A stretch of DNA of 64,000 nucleotides. Origin: JACXTP01 sp963789555 (GTDB lineage: Archaea > Thermoplasmatota > Thermoplasmata > Methanomassiliicoccales > UBA472). Shown in pieces: positions 19,407-28,951 of the stretch. The stretch spans positions 124,001-188,000 of the forward strand of contig CAWBKY010000007.1 of the NCBI GenBank assembly GCA_963789555.1. The letters are read 5' to 3'. The stretch's first letter is position 1. The number at the start of each line of letters is the position of its first letter. The position numbers and the translations under genes were made by a program. The notes beneath the pieces are model-generated. The model ran no database searches. It saw nothing but the letters and a program-made list of their open reading frames with translations, and was not told the origin of the DNA.

Positions 19407-20129
19407 TCATTCCATGACCTGCAGCTCGCTCTCCAGCTGCCTCATCTCGTTCGACTGTAGGCTGGCAGGGTCCACCGGGATGATGAGGACGGCCCGGAAC
19501 ATGTAGACGTCGTCCTTGAGCTTCTGCAGCCATTTGAGCACGGTGAGGAAGTCGCTGTTGGTGACAAGGTAGTTGAAACCGTCCAGCAGCACCACCGCCC
19601 CCTTGCCGTTGTTGGCCATGAGGAACCTCTTGATCCCGGTGTACAATGGGCTGGTGTCATTGGGCGCGAAGCAGCGCTCCTTGTCCGCCTCGGGGAGATT
19701 GTCCAACTTGGTGAGCCAGAAAATATTGCAGCCCTGGGGCACCTTGCGGGCGGTCTGTTCCGGGGGACTGCGACTGACGCAAAGGCCCGGCGCGCCGCAG
19801 TCCATGACCTGCTTGAAGGCCATGTAACCCTTGGTGGCGCCACGTTCCTTGATGACCACGGTCATGGAGGGGGAGACGCCCACCGTCGACTCAGCGCACT
19901 GGGCCACGTCCTCCTCCATCAGGTCGATCCCAGTGCTCTTCAAGATGGCCTTCTTCTTGGCCCGCACCTTGTCCGGGACATTCCCCCGCTCGCTGCGCAC
20001 CAGGAGCATCAGTTCCGCCACCGAGTAGCCGCGTTTGGTGGCGAGCGATACGACCTCGTCATAGGTCTGTCTCATGCCGTCCTCGTACCCCTTGATGTAA
20101 CCTTTGGCGTACGTCTCCTCGTCGGTCAT
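19407..20129 (-). CDS. DUF835-domain protein
   Basis: The C-terminal half (about residues 95-235) contains the DUF835 pattern: an early GYMAFKQVM segment, then AVVLLDGFNYLVTNSDF and TVLKWLQKLKD, resembling the core of RecA-like/KaiC-like proteins but lacking a P-loop. The N-terminal half is helical and charged (MTDEETYAKGYIKGYEDG). DUF835 proteins are typical of Thermoplasmatota and relatives and often appear with sensory or KaiC-like proteins; their role is unknown. I chose ATG 20129 over upstream ATGs. It converges with gdhA, ending one base after it. Confidence 0.75.
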   Translation of the reverse strand: MTDEETYAKGYIKGYEDGMRQTYDEVVSLATKRGYSVAELMLLVRSERGNVPDKVRAKKKAILKSTGIDLMEEDVAQCAESTVGVSPSMTVVIKERGATKGYMAFKQVMDCGAPGLCVSRSPPEQTARKVPQGCNIFWLTKLDNLPEADKERCFAPNDTSPLYTGIKRFLMANNGKGAVVLLDGFNYLVTNSDFLTVLKWLQKLKDDVYMFRAVLIIPVDPASLQSNEMRQLESELQVME

Positions 20130-20229
20130 TTTCCCTGTCCCCGTATGGGCCAGGCCCATCATCAATCTATTTGCCTGCGGTCTCGGCCCCTTAAAGGTTA
20201 TCTAGCTTTGGGCCCATCATGCCGGACAT

Positions 20230-21744
20230 ATGGGCAAACGCTTCCGATTGCGGGGGGTAAAGTCCACCCCCAAGACCCTGGAGAAGGACCTTCTGGACAA
20301 CGCGAGGAGGTTGGCCGAGAATCCCTCCCAGCTCATCCCCAAGCAGGTGGGCGAGGAGTGCCGCCGTTGCAAATGGCCCAAGCTGGAGAAGAAATTGGCC
20401 AAGGTGCAGCGCTTCAAGGACGACCAGGACAAGCTGGTCAAGCTGGCATCGAAGGGCGACCAACTGGTGCGCGCCTATGCCGCCACCATATCCCTGGCCG
20501 CGGCCGGCAAGGTCCCCTACCTATCCTCAGCGCAATTGCCCGTGGGCGAGGTGTCCTATGCGACAAGGGGCGTGGTGGACAAAGAGAAGCTCATCGCCCT
20601 GCAGCACTTCGATGACCCGGACCTGCGCCTATTGGCCTACTGGGAGATGGCCCGGGACAAGGACCTTCACATCTATTCCACCGAGAAGGGACTGTACTGC
20701 TCGGCCACCGGGCCCAACGCCCCGGAAGAGTATGTTAACGAGCTCATGTCCAACCTGGATTACGACCTCAAGGAGGGTTCCTGCCCGCACCCGAACAACA
20801 CTATGCTGGTCATCGGATGGGTCTCCCCCAAGAGACAGGTGAGGGTATGCCGCGAGTGCGCTGGGAAAGGGAACATCATCACGGACCTCTCCGCCCGCAT
20901 CGCCGCGCCGGACCACACTGACGATTTCAACGTCTCCGTCCAGGTGCGCTTCCATTGCAACGAGCCGGACCCTGGCAACTGTCAATCGGAGAAGGACATC
21001 ACGTTGAGCAAGGACCTGACCTCCCGTTATATGAAAGGGGAGCTGAGCGACCAAGAGTTCCTGGTCCAGGCCGTGGAGGAGCACCTGGCCAACCTTAAGG
21101 CGGCCGGGCGGGTGTACGTGGCGGGCCAGGAATGCTTCGGAAAGGACATGGAAGGGTTCTTGGACAACATCAAGGGGAGCGACCTGGAGCGATCGGCCTT
21201 GGCCGGCATAGTGCGCAAGAAGGGACTGGTGGTGGTCTCGGAGAGCAACCAGGCAGGCAAGATCCTGACCGACCTTTGGGACCAGCACAAGACCGACATA
21301 TTGACCCAGGTATCCTGTCCCGAGGTGGCGGCCCAGTTCGCCGAGCGCACTGACCTGACCCCTCCGGCGCTCATCGCGGAGGCCAGCCGCACGGAGCTGT
21401 GCAAGTGCGTGAGCAGCGCATTGCCCTGCTATACCAAGCTGGGAGAGATCGGTAAAATGGCGGATTCCCTGGCCCGGACCTACAAGACCGAGGGCAAGGA
21501 GGCCATGGCCCGCTCGGTGGACAAGGCAAAAAAGTCCAACCATCGGGTCAAGGCCGTATGCTACGCCTTCCTCATGGCCACGGGGGAGAGCTCCAAGTCA
21601 TGGCAGTTCAACAAGGAGGAGACCGAGTTCGGGCACTATCTGCTCCCGTTCGCCAAGACCATGCTCAGCGCCACTGGCCAGGAGTATGACGAGGCGTTGC
21701 GGAACCTGCTCACCGCCTCCGGCTCGAACGAGGACGCGGCCTGA
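20230..21744 (+). CDS. Unrecognised 504-residue cysteine-containing protein
   Basis: I do not recognise this family. Visible features are a basic N-terminus (MGKRFRLRGVKSTPKTLEKD), a possible metal site CRRCKW (about residues 49-54), a second CRECAGKG (about 218-225) near SCPHPNN, and further cysteines at CNEPDPGNC and CKCVSSALPC. The last 100 residues are helical. No membrane segment or signal peptide is evident. It has normal codon use, a complete frame and ends directly against the TYW2-like gene. A nucleic-acid or metal-binding role is possible but not shown. Confidence 0.7.
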   Translation: MGKRFRLRGVKSTPKTLEKDLLDNARRLAENPSQLIPKQVGEECRRCKWPKLEKKLAKVQRFKDDQDKLVKLASKGDQLVRAYAATISLAAAGKVPYLSSAQLPVGEVSYATRGVVDKEKLIALQHFDDPDLRLLAYWEMARDKDLHIYSTEKGLYCSATGPNAPEEYVNELMSNLDYDLKEGSCPHPNNTMLVIGWVSPKRQVRVCRECAGKGNIITDLSARIAAPDHTDDFNVSVQVRFHCNEPDPGNCQSEKDITLSKDLTSRYMKGELSDQEFLVQAVEEHLANLKAAGRVYVAGQECFGKDMEGFLDNIKGSDLERSALAGIVRKKGLVVVSESNQAGKILTDLWDQHKTDILTQVSCPEVAAQFAERTDLTPPALIAEASRTELCKCVSSALPCYTKLGEIGKMADSLARTYKTEGKEAMARSVDKAKKSNHRVKAVCYAFLMATGESSKSWQFNKEETEFGHYLLPFAKTMLSATGQEYDEALRNLLTASGSNEDAA

Positions 21745-22785
21745 TCACTCCATCAGACGGAAATCGACCACCATATGGGACTTGCATGGCCCATAGGATT
21801 TCGCCTCGCGCACTAGGAGGACCTCGTACCTTCGTCCATCGCAGGCCTCATCTATGGCCTGGATCAACTTGCCTGGGGTTTCGTCCACCCGGGCAAGGTC
21901 GTGATAGTGCACCACTCCACCGGGCTTTACGATGCGCAATGCCGTGGGCAGATATGGCTCAGTGTCAAAATAGCCCATGACCACCCGGTCCGCGAAACTC
22001 TCCCCCTCCAGGTCCCGGTTGTCGCCAAGCACTGGTTCCACCACCCCCTCCACCCGGTTCAACGCGATGTTCTCCTTCAGGTAGTGGTAAGCGTCAGGGT
22101 TGATCTCGCAGGCGATCACCTTCGTCGCCCTCGCCCTCACCGCCAAAGGCATGGTGAAGTAACCGATGCCAGCGAACATGTCCACTACCGTCTCTCCCCG
22201 GCAATCGAGGTGGGCCATCCGTTGTTTCTCGTCCACATTGCCGGAGGAGAACATGACCTTCAATGGGTCCAGCTTATAGAGCACCCCACCCTCCCGGTGC
22301 ACCGTCTCCGTGTCCGAGCCATAGAGCAGCTCCATCTGTGGCCGGCGCGTCTGACCTTGGACACGGCCGACCTCGTTCAGCACCGCCTTGGCGCCCAGTT
22401 CCTGCGCGTAAGCTCGGGCCAACTCGGTGCGGTAAGGCAGCAGGTCATGGGGCAATCTCAGGACCAGCACGTCCCCCAGCAGCTCCCATTTGCGTGGCAG
22501 CGAGCTTTTCAATCGGTCCGGCACCGCCACAGAGCGTGCGATCTCCCTCCAATGGTCCCGGAAGCAGGAACGGCCTCTCCCGGTCATCTGCACCACCTCT
22601 AACCCCAGACCCAAGGCCATGTCGTCGGTGAGGGCGTCCCGGACCGGTATGAGCACCATGCCCTGGGTCACCTCGATCCTGACCTCCTTAACCACCAGTC
22701 CCTTCCGGTTCAACTGGTAGCGCACCTCCTCCGCCCGGTCCTTGCGGACCTTGACCGCCCTTACCCTTGCGCGATCCGGGTCCAC
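21745..22785 (-). CDS. taw2: tRNA wyosine aminocarboxypropyltransferase (TYW2-like)
   Basis: A SAM-dependent enzyme of the Trm5/TYW2 group. The Rossmann motif VVDMFAGIGYFTMPLA binds SAM, followed by ACEINPDAYHYLKEN. The segment DRVVMGYFDTEPYLPTAL then GGVVHYHD is typical of TYW2, which transfers the aminocarboxypropyl group of SAM to wyosine base at tRNA-Phe G37; Trm5 methylases instead carry an NLP-type motif here. The N-terminal half is the tRNA-binding part. Starts with GTG at 22785, five bases after the upstream flavoprotein gene. Trm5 remains the alternative. Confidence 0.78.
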   Translation of the reverse strand: MDPDRARVRAVKVRKDRAEEVRYQLNRKGLVVKEVRIEVTQGMVLIPVRDALTDDMALGLGLEVVQMTGRGRSCFRDHWREIARSVAVPDRLKSSLPRKWELLGDVLVLRLPHDLLPYRTELARAYAQELGAKAVLNEVGRVQGQTRRPQMELLYGSDTETVHREGGVLYKLDPLKVMFSSGNVDEKQRMAHLDCRGETVVDMFAGIGYFTMPLAVRARATKVIACEINPDAYHYLKENIALNRVEGVVEPVLGDNRDLEGESFADRVVMGYFDTEPYLPTALRIVKPGGVVHYHDLARVDETPGKLIQAIDEACDGRRYEVLLVREAKSYGPCKSHMVVDFRLME

Positions 22786-22789
22786 GGCA

Positions 22790-23961
22790 TCACCCCAACA
22801 GCAAGGAGCTGAGCACCTGGGGCGAGAAGCGCAGCAGGCCAGGCGCCCGACGCAGCACGGATGGGGCCAGCTCTGTCGGGTGGTCGATGTCGCCAGTGCT
22901 CAGGATCGCCCGCACCTCCTCCTTGTCGAGCAGCCTTCCCACCTCGTTCAGGTCGTCATCGTCGAGCTTGAGGAAGGCCTTGCGCACCCGGTAGCCCCTC
23001 TCGATCTCCCGGCCCAATCCGGAACGCCATTCCCTCTCGTAACGTCTCAGCGACCTCAGGTCCAGCTCCGCGGTGGCGAACGCGGATGATATGGTCTTCG
23101 CCGCCAATCGTGCCCCCTCAAGGCCGGTGAAAAGCCCCCCACCGCTCAACGGTTTCACCTGGCCGGCCGCATCGCCGACCAGAAGCACTCCGTCCTCGAC
23201 GAAGCGTCCTCGGAGGGCCCAAGGGCACGGCCCCGGAATAGATGGCCCTTCTTTTTCTCGTGTCCAGTTTCATTTTGCTCAAGAACGCTTGCAGGTAATG
23301 GTTCGGGTTCTCGCCCCTGTCCGGAACGCAAAGCCCCACCCGGACGAAGTCCCCGCAGGGTATGGTCCAAGCGAAGAAGCCCGGGGCCGTTCCATGGCCG
23401 AGATGCACGCCGACTGAGCTCGCCTCCTCCCATTCGCCCTCCAGGTCCACCTGGATGCCGCGCAGCAATTCCTTGGGCCCCGGCAGTCCGCACGCCCTCC
23501 CCACATCGGAGCGAAAGCCGTCCGCGCCGACCACAAGCTTGGATCGGCAGGTCAGTTCCAGATGCCCGTGCCCCACCTTCAACCGCGATACCGTTCGTTC
23601 CCCTTTCCAGTCCGGTGAAATGATGGTTGTTTAGATATTCCGCCCCCGCCTTCACCGCCAGGTCCCGGCATCGCTCGTCGAAAAGCCTGCGGTCCACCAC
23701 CACCGCCTTGGTGGCGTCCGCCTTGAGACGGAGCACCCTCCCGTCAGGGAAATGGATGCATGCCCCATCGATCCGGTTGAGCACAGTGCCTTCCGCCCCG
23801 ACCGAACGGACCACCCGCTCCGTCACCAGTCCAGCGCACTGGGTGGGCACCCCCGTCTGCTCATGCTCCTCGAATATCAGGGTCCGAAGGGAGCGGGGCA
23901 GGTTCGCGGCGGTCAGGCATCCGGCCGGGCCACCGCCCACAATGGCCACATCGCAATCCAT
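22790..23961 (-). CDS. Geranylgeranyl reductase family flavoprotein, two frame breaks
   Basis: Three frame segments join to 389 residues. The N-terminus DVAIVGGGPAGCLTAANL binds FAD; the middle has LVVGADGFRSDVGRACGLP and the last has LLVGDAAGQVKPLSGGGLFTGLEGA, both typical of this family. Members reduce the isoprenoid chains of archaeal lipids or quinones using reduced ferredoxin or NAD(P)H. Breaks near 23599-23607 and 23209-23216 each vanish if one base is removed. It lies within a minus-strand run with TYW2 downstream and membrane proteins upstream. Confidence 0.87.
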
Positions 23962-23989
23962 CGGCCCAGGGAGATACGCTCCCGATAAT

Positions 23990-24544
23990 CTAACTTTCTG
24001 ACCGGTCCAACGCCCGCAATGCGATGAACAGTGAAATGACGACGATCACTATCAGAACTACCACCAGCAGCAACGGGGCGCTGCCTAGGCTGAACAGCAG
24101 GGAGATCGCTATCAACATCAAAGCCATAAGGAACGCCGCACCCACCCGCAGACCGTGGTCCAGGGCCATGCGCCACATGCCGTCAACCACCTCCCCATCC
24201 ACCTCTGGCCAAACATCCCCCTCCGGCACCAGGTACCGTTTTGTGCGGACCAAGCGAGCTCCCAGCAATGTGCCGAGGATGCAGCTCAGGAAAACCAACT
24301 GGAGGGCCATCAACCCGAAGCCACCATCTATGGCCAGCACCACCACCGTGAGCACCGTCACCATCCCTGCCCCGAGGAGGAAGAAGCGATGCCGCGACCC
24401 GATGACCCCGATGCCTGCCAACACGAGGGACCCCGCCAGGGCGACCTGCAGGGCCCACCGGTAACCATCCTCCTCGATGGTCACCATAAGGACGATGCTG
24501 GCAGGCACAAGGAGCATGGCCAAGCTCAGTCCGATCAATGCCAT
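23990..24544 (-). CDS. Membrane protein, unknown function
   Basis: A 184-residue protein with about six hydrophobic segments, including MALIGLSLAMLLVPASIVLM at the N-terminus and a very hydrophobic valine/isoleucine-rich C-terminal helix. A hydrophilic loop in the middle (RYLVPEGDVWPEVDGEVVDG) separates them. I recognise no family. The start overlaps the DUF58 stop by ten bases, so it belongs to the MoxR/DUF58 operon and probably works at the membrane with it. Confidence 0.7.
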   Translation of the reverse strand: MALIGLSLAMLLVPASIVLMVTIEEDGYRWALQVALAGSLVLAGIGVIGSRHRFFLLGAGMVTVLTVVVLAIDGGFGLMALQLVFLSCILGTLLGARLVRTKRYLVPEGDVWPEVDGEVVDGMWRMALDHGLRVGAAFLMALMLIAISLLFSLGSAPLLLVVVLIVIVVISLFIALRALDRSES

Positions 24545-25822
24545 GGTAGGCTGTCCTTAGGGGTCATCCTGCGTAGGTGCCACCCCCTAACCCTCACTAC
24601 ATATCGTGACAATGGCTGCGAGGTATCCCAATCCACCACATGGCAGAAGCGGCGAAGGTCGAAGACCCTGTCCTCCCGGTTCAAACGCCTAAGGCGGAAA
24701 TCCAGTTCGTCCGCCAGATCATCACCCTTCGTCGATGAGTCGGGCGAGACCACCACGACCTGGAAGCCCCTCACCGATAGCTCCTTGATGACCTGGATGG
24801 TCGACTCGTCGTCCAATGGTGTGATGTATAGGATCAAGGACTGAGGGGAGAAGAAGCGTTGCATGGCCAATCTGATGCTTATGCTCGACCGCTCCCCGGC
24901 CGGCCTCACTTCGGTCAAGGTCTCGACGATGCGGTAGAACTGGCGGCGACCGAAGGATGGTTTGATCAATTCAACATGGTCGGATAGGACCATGAGCCCG
25001 ACCCGGTCGCGTTGCCGGAGATAGAACTCCGAGAAGCTAGCAGCGGCGCTCACCTCATGGTCCACCAAGTCCATGCTCCTTACCCTTCCGCTCGATTCCT
25101 TCCGAGCGTCGAGCACCACCACCACATCCCCGCTGCGTTCGCTCTCATGCTCATTGACGATCAATGGACCGGAGCGGGCCGAGGCCTTCCAGTTGATGGT
25201 CCGCCATGGGTCTCCGGAGAAATAGTCCCTCAGGCCGAAGAACTCGGAACCGGCACCGAGCATGCGGGAGCGTACGTTCCCAGAATGCTGCCGGACCTTC
25301 GATGGCATCAGGTCGCATCGCCTCAGATCGTAAATGATGGGCATGACCTTCAGGCTGATGACCTTGTCCAGGGTCATCTCTTCCATCCTCAGGTGGAGAA
25401 GGTCCAGACGCCGGACATGCACAGGGCCGATGCGATAGTTGCCCCGGCGGGGAAGGGAGAGACGGTATTTGAGCATCCTCTCCTCACCTGGACGCAACCA
25501 TAGCGAAAAGCTGCCTCTCCCCTCCTCCGCCACTACATCTGAGCGGCAGCGAAACATCGACCAACACTGAACCGTTGAAACCCTGGCTAGCGATCTTGAG
25601 GAAAAGGTCCACTTCGTCCCCTTCCATGAACTTCCCCTCCTCCAGGGGCACCCATTCCACCTCCACCGAACCCTTGGGGCCGATCACTATGGCCCTCTCC
25701 AGGATCAGGAGGAGAAGGAGAGGGAGGAGCAAGCTCAGCAACGCACCGTCGCGCAAGGCCGCCCCGATCATCAGAATGCAGCAGGCCAGTCCAAGCAGGC
25801 CCACGCTTGCCAGGGAGCGCAA
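24535..25822 (-). CDS. DUF58 protein of a MoxR operon, one frame break
   Basis: Two hydrophobic helices at the N-terminus (MRSLASVGLLGLACCILMIG, then a leucine-rich stretch) anchor the protein. After a beta-rich region comes the DUF58 core: GDPWRTINWKASARSGPLIVNE and a von Willebrand-A-like fold (VVVVLDARKESS). Removing one base near 25541-25548 restores 428 residues (LPLRSDVVAEEG-type join). DUF58 proteins partner MoxR ATPases in maturing or inserting other complexes. TTG at 25822 starts just after the MoxR stop. Confidence 0.87.
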
Positions 25823-25823
25823 C

Positions 25824-26780
25824 TCATCCTACCTTTGGGACCGGGGTCTCTTTCAGGACCGACTCCACCACCTGTTCTGGCCTGACCCCGCGGACCCATG
25901 GGTCCGCGGCCAGCACCAGACGGTGCGCCAGGGCCGGCACCGCCACGCGCTTCACGTCGTCCGGAATCACGAAGTCCCTTCCAGCCATGGCAGCGTTGGC
26001 TGAGGCCAATTTCATCAAGGCCAGCGAACCGCGGGGACTTGCCCCCACCTCAACCTGGGAATGGGAGCGGGTGGCGCTCACGATCCCCACGATGTAATCG
26101 TTGACGACATCCTCCATATGGACGGACTCCACCGCCTTCTGCAACTCCAGTACCATCTCCGTCCCGATGACCCGTTGCACGGTCGGCTCCTCCCTGCCCC
26201 GTGCCTTCCTCCTCATCAGGATCAACGACTCCTCCTCCTTGGTCGGATAGCCAACGGCGGTGCGGATGAGGAAACGGTCGATCTGGGCCTCGGGCAGAGG
26301 GTACGTCCCCTCATATTCTATAGGGTTCTGGGTGGCCAAGACCAGGAATGGCTTCGTAAGTCGATGCGTCTCTCCCTCCAGTGTGACCTGGCGCTCCTGC
26401 ATCGCCTCCAACAGAGCCGCCTGCGTCTTCGGAGGGGCACGGTTGATCTCATCCGCCAAAAGTACATTGGTGAACACAGGCCCCTTGCGCAGGGCGAAGC
26501 TTGAGTCCCTGCGGTCCATTATGTAGCCTCCAGTGATGTCGGCTGGCAATAGGTCCGGAGTGAACTGCACACGCTTGAACTCGCAACCCAAGGCCTGGGC
26601 GAAGCAGTTGGCCATCATCGTCTTGGCCAGTCCTGGGTAGTCCTCGAAGAGCACGTGACCATCGGCGAGCACGCACAGCATCACCCGTTCCATGACCTCA
26701 CGCTTTCCCACGATGGTCTTCCCCACCTCATCGATGACTGCGGCGCAGACCTTGCTGACCTCGCTGATGCTCATGACCAT
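25824..26780 (-). CDS. MoxR-family AAA+ ATPase
   Basis: A 318-residue ATPase with Walker A DYPGLAKT, Walker B LLADEINRAPPKTQ, and sensor region ATQNPIEYEGTYPLPEAQ-type, as in MoxR/RavA. These AAA+ proteins act as chaperones for metal insertion or assembly of membrane complexes. The first glycine of the usual GxPGLAKT loop is aspartate here, which also occurs in some relatives. It sits between two membrane proteins upstream and DUF58 downstream, the standard cassette order. The ribosome site GGAAGGTGG precedes the ATG. Confidence 0.93.
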   Translation of the reverse strand: MVMSISEVSKVCAAVIDEVGKTIVGKREVMERVMLCVLADGHVLFEDYPGLAKTMMANCFAQALGCEFKRVQFTPDLLPADITGGYIMDRRDSSFALRKGPVFTNVLLADEINRAPPKTQAALLEAMQERQVTLEGETHRLTKPFLVLATQNPIEYEGTYPLPEAQIDRFLIRTAVGYPTKEEESLILMRRKARGREEPTVQRVIGTEMVLELQKAVESVHMEDVVNDYIVGIVSATRSHSQVEVGASPRGSLALMKLASANAAMAGRDFVIPDDVKRVAVPALAHRLVLAADPWVRGVRPEQVVESVLKETPVPKVG

Positions 26781-26813
26781 TGTTCCACCTTCCTCAATAG
26801 CTCCTCATAGCGT

Positions 26814-27324
26814 TCACAAAAACCATCCCCTATGACCACACCCAATCCTCTGGTACTGGGCCAGGTTGACAGTGCCTCTGTCTTCCAACATCGTCAGGCG
26901 GTAGAGGTCGTGGTCGTTGACCAACTCTCTGCAGCACGTTGGGATTGGACAGGACATAGACCCACCTATCCTCGCTCAGGTTCCTGCGCACCCGCACACG
27001 GTTCATGAGGGCGTGCTTCAGTTCAATGTAAACGTTCAATTGGCTGTATGGCTGTCCTAAGATTGCTAGCTCCATGAACGTCTCCACCTCCTCCGCTCGG
27101 GTCTCGATTTCGTTCGCCTCGCTGATCGCCATCTCATCCTTCCTAGGCATGGCGAGGCGCACCAGCACAAGTAGCAATGCCCCAAGGACCACTAGGAACA
27201 TCAGGTAGCGACCCCAGGGGTCGGACCAGCTATCCGAAACCAACGGGAGGAAGAGGACGATAGCTAGTACGACTAGGGTAATGACCAAAAGCAAGGGCCC
27301 CAAGGTCCTTCCAAGGCCGGCCAA
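26814..27324 (-). CDS. Membrane protein of the MoxR operon, one frame break
   Basis: Two N-terminal membrane helices (LLLVITLVVLAIVLFLPL; YLMFLVVLGALLLVLVRLAM) are followed by a cytoplasmic domain with PYSQLNVYIELKHALMNRVRVRR. Removing one base near 26924-26931 extends it as QELVNDHDLYRLTMLEDR to a total of 169 residues. I cannot name the domain. It begins with TTG after a GAGGAGGG ribosome site that overlaps the end of the DUF4129 gene, so translation is likely coupled. Its place between DUF4129 and MoxR suggests a structural part of the same membrane complex. Confidence 0.75.
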
Positions 27325-27334
27325 TGCGCCCTCC

Positions 27335-28236
27335 TCATCCGTCGATGGGTTCGGCAGCTCCGACAGGGTTCGTCACCTCCGACGCAACTTTCATCCTTTA
27401 TCTCGGCCAGGCAACGCAACGCCTTGGCCCTGTCCTCGTCTCCCAGGTCGTGGTGGCTATAACGGGCCACCTCGAAGACCTCTGTCAAGCCTTGAACGGC
27501 CTTTTCGGGCCATCCCAGATCTCTAATGGAAAGCTCGGCGAATTCTCTGGGGGTAAGGGCCTCATGGTCCACTGCGATGGGGATCAATCGGCACATCTCG
27601 AAATAGGCCCGTAATACCGTTTCTCGGAGATCCCCTGTGCCGGAGCCGATGTCCAATATCGCCTGGTCAAGGACCTCGACCTGTTCAAGATGGCCGGACG
27701 GTGCTTTGTCCATGATGAACGAACCCTGCCCCCTAAGGTAACGAATTAGGGGGATCATGATGATGATCACGAAGGCCAGTATTCCGATGATCGTGAACAT
27801 GTTATACGTGATGCCACCTCCGTCGCCATCCCCGCCATCACCCGAGGGACTTTCAGTCCCGTCGTTGTTGTTCCCCGTATCGATGTTAAGGTTCCCCCCG
27901 AGCGGTCCGGCGTAAAGTAGCACCAACCCACAGATCGCTATCCCGGCCATCATTATGATAAGGGGCAGGATGGAGCTTGCCACGGTCCTTCTGGCCAGCC
28001 CCCCTCATCCGGGTACGCTTACTGAACACCGTAATGACGATGTAGACGAACAGGACACTAGCCAACACCAGAGCGATCGGCAGGAGGCCATTGACGATAT
28101 CGTCCACCATTTCCTGGTTGGGACCATTGCTCCCTCCTAGGTCGGTGTCATCCAGGTTCGCCACCAAAATTACGACGGCAAGCACGCTGACCAACATCAG
28201 GACCAATGCCGACCTCTCCAGCTTCCGCCTCTCCAT
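27335..28236 (-). CDS. DUF4129-domain membrane protein, two frame breaks
   Basis: Joined, the three segments give 299 residues with about four membrane helices and an acidic, Gly/Asp/Asn-rich extracellular loop (TGNNNDGTESPSGDGGDG). The C-terminal cytoplasmic part (VLRAYFEMCRLIPIAVDHEALTPREFAE, in two pieces) is the DUF4129 pattern, related to transglutaminase-linked membrane proteins. Breaks lie in the C6 run at 27999-28004 and near 27387-27392; each is cured by removing one base. It is the first gene of the MoxR/DUF58 operon. Confidence 0.8.
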
Positions 28237-28244
28237 GGTCGGAC

Positions 28245-28250
28245 AAAAAA
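28245..28250 (-). terminator. Poly-T terminator between the aldolase and the DUF4129 operon
   Basis: On the minus strand a run of six T (CTTTTTTG) lies about 55 bases after the transaldolase stop and just before the DUF4129 start. Archaeal polymerase stops at such oligo-T tracts, so this probably ends the transketolase-transaldolase message. Confidence 0.45.
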
Positions 28251-28303
28251 GAGGGCCCTCAAGCTAGATAATCATTGCCTGGGCCGGAGAACGAGACCGG
28301 ACC

Positions 28304-28951
28304 TCACCGCTTGCAGACCTTCTCCCAGTCCTTGAGGAACCGCTCGATCCCAGCGTCGGTGAGCGGGTGGCGGAACATCTTCTTCAGTACGTCAAAGGGT
28401 ATGGTGGCCACGTCCGCCCCCATGCGCGCCGCTTCCGTGACATGTATGGGGTCCCTGACACTTGCCACGATGACCTCGGTGTCGAAATCATAGTTCTCGT
28501 AGATGTCCATGATCTCGCCAATGAGGTCCATGCCGTTCTGGCCGACATCATCGAGCCGACCCACGAAGGGCGAGACATAGGCGGCGCCGGCCTTGGCGGC
28601 GAGCAGGGCCTGGTTGGCGCTGAAAATGAGCGTGACGTTGACCCGGACGCCTTCCTGGGCCAGGACCTTGGTGGCCTTCAGGCCGTCCTCGTTCATGGGG
28701 ATCTTGACCACGATGTTCTTGTGGATGCGCGCCAACTTGCGGGCCTCCGGCACGATGTCCTCCGCTTTGCACGAGACGGCCTCGACGCTTATTGGTCCGT
28801 CGACCACCTGGCATATCTCTTCCACCAGGGTGGCGAAGTCCTTGCTCTCCTTGGCCACCAACGATGGGTTGGTGGTGACCCCGTCCAGGATGCCCCAGCT
28901 GTTCACTTCCTTGATCTGCTCGATGTTCGCGGTGTCTATGAAGATCTTCAT
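28304..28951 (-). CDS. Transaldolase / fructose-6-phosphate aldolase family
   Basis: A 215-residue short TIM barrel of the TalC/Fsa group. MKIFIDTANIEQIKE, DGVTTNPSLVAKE and VKIPMNEDGLKA (with the Schiff-base lysine) are hallmarks, followed by NVTLIFSANQALLAAKAGA and SPFVGRLDDVG. It moves three-carbon units between sugar phosphates. The start overlaps the transketolase C-terminal subunit stop by four bases (ATGA), so the three genes act as one non-oxidative pentose-phosphate unit. Confidence 0.94.
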   Translation of the reverse strand: MKIFIDTANIEQIKEVNSWGILDGVTTNPSLVAKESKDFATLVEEICQVVDGPISVEAVSCKAEDIVPEARKLARIHKNIVVKIPMNEDGLKATKVLAQEGVRVNVTLIFSANQALLAAKAGAAYVSPFVGRLDDVGQNGMDLIGEIMDIYENYDFDTEVIVASVRDPIHVTEAARMGADVATIPFDVLKKMFRHPLTDAGIERFLKDWEKVCKR

